Shown piece by piece: positions 9,091-18,294 of a stretch of DNA of 64,000 nt. The number at the start of each line of letters is the position of its first letter. Within the stretch, counting starts at the first letter, position 1. The stretch is taken from positions 234,173-298,172 of the forward strand of contig NZ_JACHZE010000003.1 in NCBI RefSeq assembly GCF_014193285.1, in the 5' to 3' direction. A model generated the notes under the pieces. The model was not told the DNA's origin and made no database searches. It saw only the letters and a list, made by a program, of their open reading frames with translations. The position numbers and the translations under genes are program-made. The DNA comes from Atlantibacter sp. RC6. Lineage in GTDB: Bacteria; Pseudomonadota; Gammaproteobacteria; Enterobacterales; Enterobacteriaceae.

Positions 9091-9235
9091 CCAACGATTC
9101 AATGCCTCACAACATAAGCGTCTGCGTACAGAGCCTGTACCGGCTCAGGGCAAATTGTCCCTGAAAAACGGGGGTTTAAGGCAGGTAATTATTAATTGAA
9201 TCAGATGATCATATTTGCTTAACAGGAGTAAAGGG

Positions 9236-10630
9236 ATGTCTGATATATCGCACAAAGGGTCGGATCTTATTTATGAGTTAGAAGATAACCCACCGTTTCA
9301 TCAAACCCTGATTGGCGCCATTACCCACCTGCTGGCGATATTCGTGCCGATGGTGACCCCTGCGCTGATCGTCGGCGCGGCGCTGCAACTCTCAACCGAA
9401 ACTACCTCTTACCTGGTTTCCATGGCGATGATCGCCTCCGGCGTTGGCACCTGGCTCCAGGTGAATCGCTACGGGCATATCGGCTCGGGTTTACTGTCGA
9501 TTCAGTCGGTGAACTTCTCATTCGTTACCGTGATGATTGCGCTGGGCAGTAGCATGAAGAGCGACGGCCTGCATGAAGAGCTGATTATGTCGGCGCTGCT
9601 GGGCGTGTCGTTCGTCGGCGCGTTTTTAGTGGTCGGCTCCTCGTTTATTCTTCCTTACCTGCGACGGGTCATCACCCCCACCGTCAGCGGCGTGGTGGTG
9701 CTGATGATCGGCCTGAGCCTGATCAAAGTCGGCATTATTGATTTCGGCGGCGGGTTCGCCGCCAAAAGCAGCGGCACCTTCGGCAATTATGAAAATATCG
9801 GCGTCGGCCTGCTGGTGCTGCTGGTGGTCATCGGCTTTAACTGCTGCCGCAGCCCGCTGTTACGCATGGGCGGCATCGCGATTGGCCTGATTGTGGGTTA
9901 CATCGTGTCATTTTGCCTGGGCATGGTGGATTTTAGCAGCATGCGCAATCTGCCGCTGGTCACCGTCCCGATCCCGTTCAAGTACGGGTTTGAATTCAAC
10001 TTTCACCACTTCCTGGTGGTCGGCACCATTTATTTGCTGAGCGTGCTGGAAGCCGTCGGGGATATCACCGCCACCGCGATGGTTTCGAACCGCCCGATCA
10101 AAGGCGAAGAGTATCAGTCGCGCCTGAAGGGCGGCGTGCTGGCTGACGGGCTGGTTTCGGTGATCGCCTCTGCCGTGGGCTCCCTGCCGCTGACCACCTT
10201 TGCCCAGAACAACGGCGTGATCCAGATGACCGGCGTGGCTTCCCGCTACGTGGGGCGATTTATCGCCGTGATGTTAGTTATCCTCGGGCTGTTTCCGAGC
10301 ATCGGGCGCTTCTTCACCACCATTCCCGCGCCGGTGCTGGGCGGCGCAATGACGCTGATGTTCTCGATGATCGCCATCGCCGGGATCCGCATCATCATCT
10401 CTAACGGCCTGAAACGCCGGGAAACCCTGATCGTCGCCACCTCGTTAGGGCTGGGCCTCGGCGTTTCCTATGATCCGGCGATTTTCCAGGTGCTGCCAGC
10501 CTCTATCTACGTGCTGGTTGAAAACCCCATTTGCGCAGGGGGCCTGACCGCCATCCTGCTGAATTTGTTGATTCCGCTTGGGCAGCAGCAAGAAGAGCCG
10601 GTGCCTCATGCGGTTGAAGAACTGGATTAA
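9236..10630 (+). CDS. xanQ: Xanthine permease XanQ
   Basis: A 464-residue inner-membrane proton-coupled xanthine transporter of the NCS2/NAT family. The family signature QNNGVIQMTG starts at Q324, and the sequence is otherwise a series of hydrophobic segments. Start ATG 9236 is preceded by AGGAGTAAAGGG and matches the E. coli N-terminus (MSDI); an open frame beginning at 9215 is not preferred. It is followed by guaD after 17 bases. It feeds xanthine to the molybdenum hydroxylase system upstream. Confidence 0.93.
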   Translation: MSDISHKGSDLIYELEDNPPFHQTLIGAITHLLAIFVPMVTPALIVGAALQLSTETTSYLVSMAMIASGVGTWLQVNRYGHIGSGLLSIQSVNFSFVTVMIALGSSMKSDGLHEELIMSALLGVSFVGAFLVVGSSFILPYLRRVITPTVSGVVVLMIGLSLIKVGIIDFGGGFAAKSSGTFGNYENIGVGLLVLLVVIGFNCCRSPLLRMGGIAIGLIVGYIVSFCLGMVDFSSMRNLPLVTVPIPFKYGFEFNFHHFLVVGTIYLLSVLEAVGDITATAMVSNRPIKGEEYQSRLKGGVLADGLVSVIASAVGSLPLTTFAQNNGVIQMTGVASRYVGRFIAVMLVILGLFPSIGRFFTTIPAPVLGGAMTLMFSMIAIAGIRIIISNGLKRRETLIVATSLGLGLGVSYDPAIFQVLPASIYVLVENPICAGGLTAILLNLLIPLGQQQEEPVPHAVEELD

Positions 10631-10647
10631 CCACTAAGGAGTCGATC

Positions 10648-11964
10648 ATGTCAGGCGAACAGACGCTAAAAGCCGTGCGCGGGAGCTTTCTCGATATTAC
10701 CCGCACCGTTGAGCATCCCGAGGAAATCGAGTCCGCGTTGCGCTTTGTGGAAGACGGGCTGCTGTTGATCCGCGACGGTAAAGTGGCGTGGTTTGGGCAA
10801 TGGGAAGAGGGAAAAGCGCAAGTCCCCTCCTCGATTCGCGTGCGCGATTACCGGGGCAAAATCGTGGTGCCCGGGTTTGTCGATACCCATATTCACTACC
10901 CACAAAGTGAAATGGTCGGGGCCTACGGCGAGCAACTGCTGGAGTGGCTGAATAAACACACCTTTCCCACCGAGCGCCGTTATCAGGATGCGGAATACGC
11001 CCGGGAAATGTCGACTTTCTTTCTGAAGCAACTGTTACGCAACGGCACCACCACGGCGCTGGTATTCGGCACCGTGCACCCGGAATCGGTGGACGCCTTG
11101 TTCGAGGCCGCCAGCCAAATCAATATGCGAATGATTGCCGGGAAAGTGATGATGGATCGCAACGCCCCGGACTATCTGCTGGACGACGCCGAAAGCAGCT
11201 ATCTGCAAAGCAAAGCGCTGATCGAGCGCTGGCATAAAAATGGCCGCCTGCTGTACGCCATCACCCCGCGCTTTGCCCCGACCTCCACGCCGCAGCAGCT
11301 CGCCATGGCGCAACGGTTGCGCGAAGAGTATCCCGATACCTGGCTGCATACCCATCTTTGCGAAAACAAGCAGGAAATCGCCTGGGTTAAAGAATTATTC
11401 CCGGAACACGACGGCTATCTGGATGTGTATCACCAGTACGGGCTGACCGGGAAACGCAGCGTATTCGCCCACTGCGTCCACCTTGAAGAAAAAGAGTGGG
11501 ACTGCCTGAGCAAAACCGGCTCCAGCATCGCCTTCTGCCCGACCTCCAACCTCTATCTCGGCAGCGGCTTGTTCAATCTTCAGCAGGCGTGGCGCAAAAA
11601 AATCAAAGTGGGGATCGGCACCGATATCGGCGCAGGCACCACCTTCAACATGCTCCAGACGCTGAACGAGGCCTACAAAGTGGTGCAGTTGCAGGGCTAC
11701 CGGCTTTCCGCTTACGAGGCCTTTTATTTGTCGACCCTGGGCGGCGCGCATTCGCTGGGGCTGGACCACTGCATCGGCAACTTTACCCCCGGTAAAGAAG
11801 CGGATTTTGTGGTGCTGGAACCTACCGCCACCCCACTCCAGCAGCTGCGCTACGACAACTCCATCTCACTGGTCGACAAGCTGTTTGTGATGATTACGCT
11901 CGGCGACGATCGTTCGATTTACCGTACCTACGTCGATGGCCGTCTGGTTTATGAACGCACCTGA
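10648..11964 (+). CDS. guaD: Guanine deaminase GuaD
   Basis: A 438-residue amidohydrolase that converts guanine to xanthine and ammonia. Zinc ligands H81 and H83 lie in DTHIHYPQ, followed by HTHLCE, the FAHCVHL segment and [10 protein letters not shown]. Length and sequence match E. coli GuaD. CTAAGGAG precedes the ATG. Position between a xanthine permease and a guanine/hypoxanthine permease fits: imported guanine becomes xanthine here. Confidence 0.95.
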   Translation: MSGEQTLKAVRGSFLDITRTVEHPEEIESALRFVEDGLLLIRDGKVAWFGQWEEGKAQVPSSIRVRDYRGKIVVPGFVDTHIHYPQSEMVGAYGEQLLEWLNKHTFPTERRYQDAEYAREMSTFFLKQLLRNGTTTALVFGTVHPESVDALFEAASQINMRMIAGKVMMDRNAPDYLLDDAESSYLQSKALIERWHKNGRLLYAITPRFAPTSTPQQLAMAQRLREEYPDTWLHTHLCENKQEIAWVKELFPEHDGYLDVYHQYGLTGKRSVFAHCVHLEEKEWDCLSKTGSSIAFCPTSNLYLGSGLFNLQQAWRKKIKVGIGTDIGAGTTFNMLQTLNEAYKVVQLQGYRLSAYEAFYLSTLGGAHSLGLDHCIGNFTPGKEADFVVLEPTATPLQQLRYDNSISLVDKLFVMITLGDDRSIYRTYVDGRLVYERT

Positions 11965-11993
11965 TTATTAAAATGTTAACTGAGGGCATTCTT

Positions 11994-13361
11994 ATGTCTG
12001 GCGATACGCTACACACACCCACTACCGCGCAGCCGCGCAATGCACTGGACCATTTTTTCAAAATCTCCGAGCGCGGCAGCACCACGCGCCAGGAGATACT
12101 TGCGGGTTTAACCACGTTTCTGGCGATGGTCTATTCGGTCATCGTGGTGCCGGGGATGTTAGGCAAAGCCGGCTTTCCGCCTGGCGCGGTATTTGTCGCA
12201 ACCTGTCTGGTGGCGGGCTTTGGCTCGCTGCTGATGGGGCTGTGGGCCAACCTGCCAATGGCCATCGGCTGCGCCATTTCTCTTACCGCCTTTACCGCCT
12301 TCAGCCTGGTGCTTGGCCAGCAGATCAGCATTCCGGTGGCGCTGGGCGCGGTGTTTCTGATGGGGGTGATTTTCACCGCCATTTCCGTGACCGGCGTGCG
12401 TACCTGGATCTTACGTAATCTGCCGATGGGCATCGCCCACGGTACCGGCATCGGCATTGGCCTGTTCCTGCTGCTGATTGCCGCCAACGGCGTCGGCATG
12501 GTAATCAAAAACCCGCTGGAAGGTTTACCGGTCGCACTGGGCGCGTTTACGTCTTTCCCGGTGATGATGAGCCTGCTGGGGCTGGCGATGATCTTCGGGC
12601 TGGAAAAATCGCGCATTCCCGGCGGGATCCTGTTAGTGATTATCGGCATTTCGATCATCGGGCTGATTTTCGATCCGGCGGTGAAATACCACGGGCTGGT
12701 GGCGATGCCAAGCCTGAGCGGCGAAGACGGCAAGTCGCTGATTTTCAGCCTGGATATTATGGGCGCGCTGCAACCGCACGTGCTGCCCAGCGTGCTGGCG
12801 CTGGTAATGACCGCCGTGTTTGACGCCACCGGCACCATCCGCGCCGTGGCAGGCCAGGCCAACCTGCTGGATAAAGATAACCAGATTATCAACGGCGGCA
12901 AGGCGCTAACCAGCGACTCGGTGAGTTCGATTTTCTCCGGGTTAGTGGGCGCGGCGCCGGCGGCGGTGTATATCGAATCGGCGGCGGGAACGGCGGCAGG
13001 CGGCAAAACTGGCCTGACGGCGGTGGTGGTCGGCGCGCTGTTTCTGCTGATCCTGTTCTTGTCGCCGCTGTCGTATCTGATACCGGGTTATGCCACCGCG
13101 CCTGCGCTGATGTATGTTGGCCTGCTGATGCTGAGCAACGTTTCGAAACTCAACTTCAACGACTTTATTGATGCCATGTCCGGCCTGGTGTGCGCGGTGT
13201 TTATCGTGCTGACCTGTAACATCGTCACCGGGATTATGCTGGGCTTCGTGACGCTGGTGGTGGGCCGGGTATTTGCCCGGGAATGGGATCGCCTGAACAT
13301 CGGCACCGTGGTGATTGCCGCCGTGTTAGTGATTTTCTACGCCGGAGGCTGGGCGATTTAA
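11994..13361 (+). CDS. ghxQ: Guanine/hypoxanthine permease GhxQ
   Basis: A 455-residue multi-spanning purine permease of the AzgA-like branch of the NCS2 superfamily, matching E. coli GhxQ (YgfQ). The start at 11994 (MSGDTL) with GAGGGC upstream is preferred over an in-frame ATG at 11973, since it matches the E. coli N-terminus. It imports guanine and hypoxanthine for GuaD and the hydroxylase. It ends the plus-strand run and is followed by a strong terminator shared with the convergent gene. Confidence 0.92.
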   Translation: MSGDTLHTPTTAQPRNALDHFFKISERGSTTRQEILAGLTTFLAMVYSVIVVPGMLGKAGFPPGAVFVATCLVAGFGSLLMGLWANLPMAIGCAISLTAFTAFSLVLGQQISIPVALGAVFLMGVIFTAISVTGVRTWILRNLPMGIAHGTGIGIGLFLLLIAANGVGMVIKNPLEGLPVALGAFTSFPVMMSLLGLAMIFGLEKSRIPGGILLVIIGISIIGLIFDPAVKYHGLVAMPSLSGEDGKSLIFSLDIMGALQPHVLPSVLALVMTAVFDATGTIRAVAGQANLLDKDNQIINGGKALTSDSVSSIFSGLVGAAPAAVYIESAAGTAAGGKTGLTAVVVGALFLLILFLSPLSYLIPGYATAPALMYVGLLMLSNVSKLNFNDFIDAMSGLVCAVFIVLTCNIVTGIMLGFVTLVVGRVFAREWDRLNIGTVVIAAVLVIFYAGGWAI

Positions 13362-13372
13362 GGATCTGAGAA

Positions 13373-13408
13373 ACCAAAAAAAACCCGCTTCGCGAAGCGG
13401 GTTTTTTA
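13373..13408. terminator. Bidirectional terminator between ghxQ and the AegA-like gene
   Basis: A 10-bp perfect stem (ACCCGCTTCG with CGAAGCGGGT, 13383-13402) is flanked by an A run on the left and a T run on the right. It can end ghxQ transcripts on the plus strand and the convergent oxidoreductase transcript on the minus strand. Confidence 0.85.
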
Positions 13409-13418
13409 TTGGCTGCAA

Positions 13419-15362
13419 CTACATAGCCACCTGGCTCGCGGTGTTGTGCGCAAACATCGCCAGCATATCCCGCGCCGCCTGATGCCCGGCTGCCATCGCG
13501 GTGACCACTAAATCCGCGCCGTGCACCGCATCACCGCCGGCAAACACGTTATCACGGGTGGTTTGTGTTACCAGCCGCCGCGCGCCGCCGGTGATGATTA
13601 ACCCGTCGTCGTCACGCCGCACGCCGCTGCCCTGCAACCACGGCATCGCGTGAGGCCGGAAGCCGAACGCCATAATCAGCACATCCGCAGGCAGCTCAAA
13701 TTCAGAACCGGCTATCGGCTGGGGACGCCGCCGCCCATCCGCGCCCGCCGTACCCATCTCGGTGCGAATCAGCCCAATCCCGCTTACCTGCCCATGCGCA
13801 TTGCGGGCGATATACTGCGGCTGGACGTTGAATAAAAATTCCACGCCCTCTTCCCGGGCGTTGGTCACCTCTTTGCGCGAACCGGGCATACTGGCTTCAT
13901 CCCGACGATAAGCGCAGGTCACGCTGGCAGCCTCGCGCCGCACCGAGGTACGCAGGCAGTCCATCGCGGTATCCCCACCGCCCAGCACGACGACCTGCCT
14001 GCCTTTCAGTTCGGTCCACGGATAGTCGGGCGAATCCTCCAGCCCCATCACCCGCCGGGTATTGGCGATTAAAAACGGCAGCGCCTGAATGACGCCTGGC
14101 GCATCTTCATGTTCCAGCCCGGCGGTCATAAGCCCGTAGGTGCCCATCGCCAGGAATACCGCGTCGTACTCTTCGGTTAGCTGATGGAACGATTTATCGC
14201 GGCCAATCTCGCAGTTGAGATGAAACTGAATGCCCATCTCGCTGAAGATTGCGCGCCGCTGGCTGAGCAGCGATTTATCCAGTTTAAACGGCGGAATGCC
14301 GAAGGTCAGCAGGCCGCCGATTTCCGGATGGCGGTCGAACACGTCGACTTTCACCCCTTCGCGCGCCAGGAAATCGGCGCAGCCTAACCCGGCCGGCCCC
14401 GCGCCAATCACCGCCACGCGTTCCCGGCGCGGCAGTGCGGGAACAAAGGTGGGTCGCCAGCCCATTTTTAGCGCGCTGTCGGTGATGTAGCGTTCGAGAT
14501 TGCCGACAGTCACCGCGCCGCTGCGGTTTTTCAGGGTGCAGGCCCCTTCACACAGGCGATCCTGCGGACAAACGCGACCACAGATTTCGGGTAACGAGCT
14601 GGTCTGGTGAGAAAGCTGCGCCGCCTCTTTAATCCGTCCCTGCTGAACCAGGCGGATCAAATCCGGTATGGCGTTATGTACCGGACAGGTCCAGTTGCAC
14701 CAGGCTTTCTGCGCGCAATACAGACAGCGCTCGCTTTCATAGCTGGCCTGCGCCTCATCCAGCCCGTGATAGATTTCCTCAAAATGGGTTTTGCGCTCGG
14801 CGGCGTCGCGCTTTTGCGCCCCCTTGCGCGGCGGTTTACGCAAGATGATTTTGTTCTGCGGCGTCGGCATAAATCCCTGCGGGTCCGCCGCCTGTAACTG
14901 GCGGGCGCAGCGCAATTTGCCAAGCCCGTCGCTGTCCATGACGCGTAACGCCTGAGTCGGGCAATGGGAAACACAGGCGGGCCGGGCGTGCTCTACCGAC
15001 TGGCATAAATCGCATTTTTGGGCCAGCAGCCCCTTCTCATCAGGCGTAACGACAATATCAATCGCGCCAAACGGGCAGGCTACCAGGCAGCTTTTACAGC
15101 CGATACAGCGCGTGGCGTCCAGTTGGATCACCTCGCTCTGGTAGTGCAGCGCCTCTACCGGGCAACTCTTGACACAGGGCGCGTCGAGGCAGTGTTTGCA
15201 GGTTACCGCGCTGCTGTGTTCGCCGTTGAATATGACGCGTATGCGCGGCAAAAAATCGCTGCGCTGCTGCGGCCAGCCGTCGTTATGCGCAACCACACAG
15301 GCAACCTCACAAGCGCGACAACCGATACACTCCGTGCTATCGGCGACAATCAATCTGTTCAT
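13419..15362 (-). CDS. AegA/YgfT-type iron-sulfur flavoprotein
   Basis: A 647-residue oxidoreductase of the AegA/YgfT (UacQ) group, linked in E. coli to formate-dependent anaerobic urate degradation. The N-terminus holds HycB/HydN-like ferredoxin motifs (CIGCRACEVAC from about residue 12, CKHCLDAPC, CIGCKSCLVAC, CDLC...CVSHC). A glutamate-synthase-small-chain-like part follows with CNWTC, CGRVCPQDRLCEGAC, FAD loop GAGPAG and a second loop GGGDTAMDC. The start at 15362 (MNRLIV) has AAAGGA six bases upstream; a Met two codons earlier overlaps that Shine-Dalgarno. E. coli has separate ygfS and ygfT here, and I see no separate ygfS. AegA and YgfT paralogues cannot be told apart by eye. Confidence 0.85.
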   Translation of the reverse strand: MNRLIVADSTECIGCRACEVACVVAHNDGWPQQRSDFLPRIRVIFNGEHSSAVTCKHCLDAPCVKSCPVEALHYQSEVIQLDATRCIGCKSCLVACPFGAIDIVVTPDEKGLLAQKCDLCQSVEHARPACVSHCPTQALRVMDSDGLGKLRCARQLQAADPQGFMPTPQNKIILRKPPRKGAQKRDAAERKTHFEEIYHGLDEAQASYESERCLYCAQKAWCNWTCPVHNAIPDLIRLVQQGRIKEAAQLSHQTSSLPEICGRVCPQDRLCEGACTLKNRSGAVTVGNLERYITDSALKMGWRPTFVPALPRRERVAVIGAGPAGLGCADFLAREGVKVDVFDRHPEIGGLLTFGIPPFKLDKSLLSQRRAIFSEMGIQFHLNCEIGRDKSFHQLTEEYDAVFLAMGTYGLMTAGLEHEDAPGVIQALPFLIANTRRVMGLEDSPDYPWTELKGRQVVVLGGGDTAMDCLRTSVRREAASVTCAYRRDEASMPGSRKEVTNAREEGVEFLFNVQPQYIARNAHGQVSGIGLIRTEMGTAGADGRRRPQPIAGSEFELPADVLIMAFGFRPHAMPWLQGSGVRRDDDGLIITGGARRLVTQTTRDNVFAGGDAVHGADLVVTAMAAGHQAARDMLAMFAHNTASQVAM

Positions 15363-15892
15363 AGGCATCCTTTATGTTTCGGTTTGTGAAATTACTTTTC
15401 TGGAAACAATGCAAGAACCGGGCGATGTTGTGATTCCCGGTCCTTAAGAGCCAAATGTTGTGAATGCGGTCAAATTAATGGCGCCAGAACTGTGGCAAGC
15501 GGTTTTCTATGGCAGGCGTTGCGCTCTCAGAATGAGAGACGGGAAAGAGGAGTAAAGAACGAATTTATCCTCACGCGATCCTGAGATAAGCGATCCACAA
15601 TGAATCGCCTGCTTTATCAATCTGAGAATCCCCGGTTTTATCAAATGCAAACGCTTGCGTCACGCTCTGGTCTGATGCCTGCGCGACACGGCAACTTTGT
15701 GAACTCCCCCGCGTTTTAACCACTTCCTTTGGCCTGAACGAAAAACTGGCACTTTCTGAGCATGGTGTCAGAGGTTGGCAACCGTAATCACATCACGGCA
15801 GATCCGGGTCGTCTCAGACCGTCGTCAGAGGAAGCCGTATTCACGCAGGCAGCGCCTGGTCTGCTCGCGGGTTTAACAAAAGGATGGAATTC
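15363..15892. promoter_or_regulatory. Divergent control region between the AegA-like gene and uacT
   Basis: This 530-base gap holds no convincing gene. It contains a CRP-like site TGTGA-N6-TCAAA (15459-15474), scattered TTGTGA motifs (for example TTTGTGAA at 15696-15703), and a sigma-54 type element near uacT. The length is unusual for this compact region and fits a divergent, enhancer-dependent control region. Confidence 0.5.
15747..15762 (+). promoter_or_regulatory. Candidate sigma-54 promoter of uacT
   Basis: TGGCAC is a perfect -24 element; GG (15748-15749) and GC (15760-15761) are exactly ten bases apart, but the -12 box reads GAGCA instead of TTGCA. The predicted start is about 120 bases before the uacT ATG. 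The TTTGTGAA at 15696 lies at an acceptable distance for an activator site. Confidence 0.45.
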
Positions 15893-17347
15893 ATGAGTAC
15901 GCTTGATTCACGACCACAAACGCTCCCCCAGGATAACGCCGCGCCGACGGACGAAGTCGACCGCGTGTTGTCCCCGGCAAAACTGTGCATTCTCGGATTA
16001 CAGCATGTGCTGGTGATGTATGCCGGCGCGGTGGCGGTGCCGCTAATGATTGGCGACCGGCTCGGGCTGGACAAAGAAACCGTCGCGCTGTTAATCAGTT
16101 CCGATCTGTTCTGCTGCGGCGTGGTCACGCTGCTGCAATGTCTGGGCGTGGGCCGATTTATGGGGATCCGCCTGCCGGTCATTATGTCGGTAACCTTCGC
16201 CGCCGTGACCCCGATGATCGCCATTGGCCTGAACCCGGATATCGGGCTAACGGGGATCTTTGGCGCGACGATCGCGGCAGGGGTGATCACGACGCTGTTG
16301 GCCCCGGTAATTGGCCGTTTGATCCCGCTGTTCCCGCCGCTGGTGACCGGCGTGGTGATCACCTCGATCGGGTTGAGCATTATTCAGGTGGGTATTGACT
16401 GGGCGGCGGGCGGTAAGGGCAATCCGCACTACGGTGATCCGGTTTATCTGTGCATCTCGTTTGCCGTGCTGCTGTTTATTCTGGTGGTGACCCGCTTTGC
16501 TAAAGGGTTTATGTCAAACGTGGCGGTGCTGCTGGGGATCGTGTTTGGTTTTGTGCTGTCGCTGATGGTCAATGAAGTGAATCTGGCGGGTCTGCATGAT
16601 GCCAAATGGTTTGCCATCGTCACGCCGATGGCGCTGGGTACGCCGGTGTTCGATCCGGTGTCGATCCTCACCATGACTGCCGTGTTGATTATCGTGTTTA
16701 TCGAATCGATGGGGATGTTTCTGGCGCTGGGAGAAATCGTCGGGCGCAAGCTGACGTCGCAGGATATCGTGCGCGGCCTGCGAGTGGACGGCGTCGGCAC
16801 GCTGTTCGGCGGCTTGTTTAACAGCTTTCCGCATACTTCGTTTTCGCAAAACGTCGGGCTGGTGAGCGTGACCCGCGTCTACAGCCGCTGGGTGTGCGTG
16901 GCGGCGGGGATCATTTTGATACTCTTCGGCATGGTGCCGAAAATGGCGGTGCTGGTGGCGTCTATCCCGCAATTCGTGCTGGGCGGCGCGGGGTTGGTCA
17001 TGTTCGGAATGGTGCTCGCCACGGGTATTCGCATTCTCGCCCGCATCAACTACACCACTAACCGTTACAACCTTTATATCGTGGCTATCAGCCTGGGCGT
17101 GGGGATGACGCCGATGCTGTCGCACAACTTTTTCTCGCAATTCCCTGCTATGCTCCAGCCGCTGCTGCACAGCGGGATCATGCTGGCGACCTTTAGCGCG
17201 GTCACGCTGAATCTGTTTTTTAACGGATACCATCCGCAAACCGGGTTGGCGGAAGAGCCATCCTGCGTCAGCGGCAAGTCGGTGAGAACGGTGCGGATGT
17301 GGTTGTTATTGCGCAAGGTGAAGAAGAATCGGGAATCGGGGGAATAA
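15893..17347 (+). CDS. uacT: Urate permease UacT
   Basis: A 484-residue NCS2/NAT family inner-membrane transporter, matching E. coli UacT (YgfU), a proton-coupled urate importer. The NAT signature SQNVGLVSVTR has its Q at about residue 319; the T-R ending is typical of urate and xanthine members. The start at 15893 (MSTLDS) has AAAGGATGG upstream; an ATG three codons earlier is possible. Facing the AegA-like gene, it pairs urate import with a reductive or formate-linked urate route. Confidence 0.92.
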   Translation: MSTLDSRPQTLPQDNAAPTDEVDRVLSPAKLCILGLQHVLVMYAGAVAVPLMIGDRLGLDKETVALLISSDLFCCGVVTLLQCLGVGRFMGIRLPVIMSVTFAAVTPMIAIGLNPDIGLTGIFGATIAAGVITTLLAPVIGRLIPLFPPLVTGVVITSIGLSIIQVGIDWAAGGKGNPHYGDPVYLCISFAVLLFILVVTRFAKGFMSNVAVLLGIVFGFVLSLMVNEVNLAGLHDAKWFAIVTPMALGTPVFDPVSILTMTAVLIIVFIESMGMFLALGEIVGRKLTSQDIVRGLRVDGVGTLFGGLFNSFPHTSFSQNVGLVSVTRVYSRWVCVAAGIILILFGMVPKMAVLVASIPQFVLGGAGLVMFGMVLATGIRILARINYTTNRYNLYIVAISLGVGMTPMLSHNFFSQFPAMLQPLLHSGIMLATFSAVTLNLFFNGYHPQTGLAEEPSCVSGKSVRTVRMWLLLRKVKKNRESGE

Positions 17348-17603
17348 ACCGGACATTCATGCCTGCGGATAGGGCCTTTCGCAGGCTTGTTGCAATGCAT
17401 CTCCGGCGTATTCCTGACGGCGTTATAAGTATTGCAAACGCCCCATCAGACTACTATGATGAAGGCGTCGATACAGACCGGAACCGAGAAATCGGGGTAT
17501 TGATACCGGAGAATGAACTCTCTTCTCCCCCAGCCTGAGAGCGGGATAATCAAAGGTACAGGCCGGAATTTTTGAGAGTAAAAATCGAAATTACTTTCGC
17601 ACT

Positions 17604-17630
17604 AAGGCGCTAATTATCAGCGCCTTTTTT
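17604..17630 (+). terminator. Terminator after uacT
   Basis: AAGGCGCT and AGCGCCTT form an 8-bp stem (17604-17611 with 17619-17626) followed by a run of T. It lies about 255 bases after the uacT stop and touches the stop codon of the convergent accessory gene. The intervening 17348-17603 holds no supported gene. Confidence 0.75.
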
Positions 17631-18129
17631 ATTTCCTGCGAGGTAAATACGTCTGACCGTTTAAACGAAGATGACCAATATAGCTAAATTTTACGGGTTT
17701 ACCCTTCGGCATCGTATCTTTGCCCCATTGATCCCTCTCATAAGCTGAGGTCACAAACAGCATTAATCCGCATGGATTATTAGCATCCGGGCGCAGGTCA
17801 AAGAACACAGCATAATCGTGGATCGCCGCATAGTAGTACACTTCATTGCTGCTTTTATCGAAATGCGGAACAATATAGCCGTTAACCAGATGCTCCTGTA
17901 TAAGGCGTGGAAGATTCAGGCTGCATTGATAGCGCGCCTCACAAAAATAACGGCCGCTTATTAATGGTTGCCCATTACCTTTTTTATCCGTAAAACAATG
18001 ATGAGAGAAAGCAACAGAAATACTGACAATGCTACCGTTCATGGTTGTCTGAAAGCTGAACGGATGAAGGTGTTTTAAGTCGAAGTTTTTTCCGTTGTCG
18101 TTCACATCGCGCCAGCTTGTTCCCTGCAC
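17629..18129 (-). CDS. Hypothetical accessory protein
   Basis: I do not recognise this 166-residue protein. It has no signal peptide or long hydrophobic segment and should be cytoplasmic. It contains five cysteines and a very basic C-terminus ending PRRK, and it is rich in aromatic residues. The GTG start at 18129 has GAGG about eight bases upstream. Its DNA is visibly AT-richer than its neighbours (the first 60 bases at 17641 are about 35% GC). It occupies the place where E. coli carries idi, between uacT and lysS. The coding call rests on an uninterrupted frame with a Shine-Dalgarno; function is unknown, and recent acquisition is likely. Confidence 0.6.
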   Translation of the reverse strand: MQGTSWRDVNDNGKNFDLKHLHPFSFQTTMNGSIVSISVAFSHHCFTDKKGNGQPLISGRYFCEARYQCSLNLPRLIQEHLVNGYIVPHFDKSSNEVYYYAAIHDYAVFFDLRPDANNPCGLMLFVTSAYERDQWGKDTMPKGKPVKFSYIGHLRLNGQTYLPRRK

Positions 18130-18249
18130 ATTGGCATCCTCAAAGTTAACAACGGGAGGATGCTAACACATGCGTTCACGATGAAAATATCGCTACGGTA
18201 TGGATTATTTTGCGGATATTCCACCGGGATAATCCGCCATACCTGAAAT

Positions 18250-18275
18250 AAAAAAACCCCGGTATAAACCGGGGT
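18250..18275 (-). terminator. Terminator of lysS
   Basis: ACCCCGGT (18256-18263) pairs with ACCGGGGT (18268-18275). On the minus strand the stem is followed by a run of seven T, just after the lysS stop. Confidence 0.85.
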
Positions 18276-18294
18276 CATTCACAATGCTGAAACC

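Noticed and set aside
9088-9235. Purine riboswitch before xanQ
   Set aside because: The small hairpins there do not show the three-way junction or conserved loop bases of the guanine/xanthine aptamer, which is also not expected in enterobacteria.
17348-17603. Possible small RNA gene between uacT and its terminator
   Set aside because: A terminator is present but I found no clear promoter or conserved structure; it is more simply a uacT 3' untranslated region.
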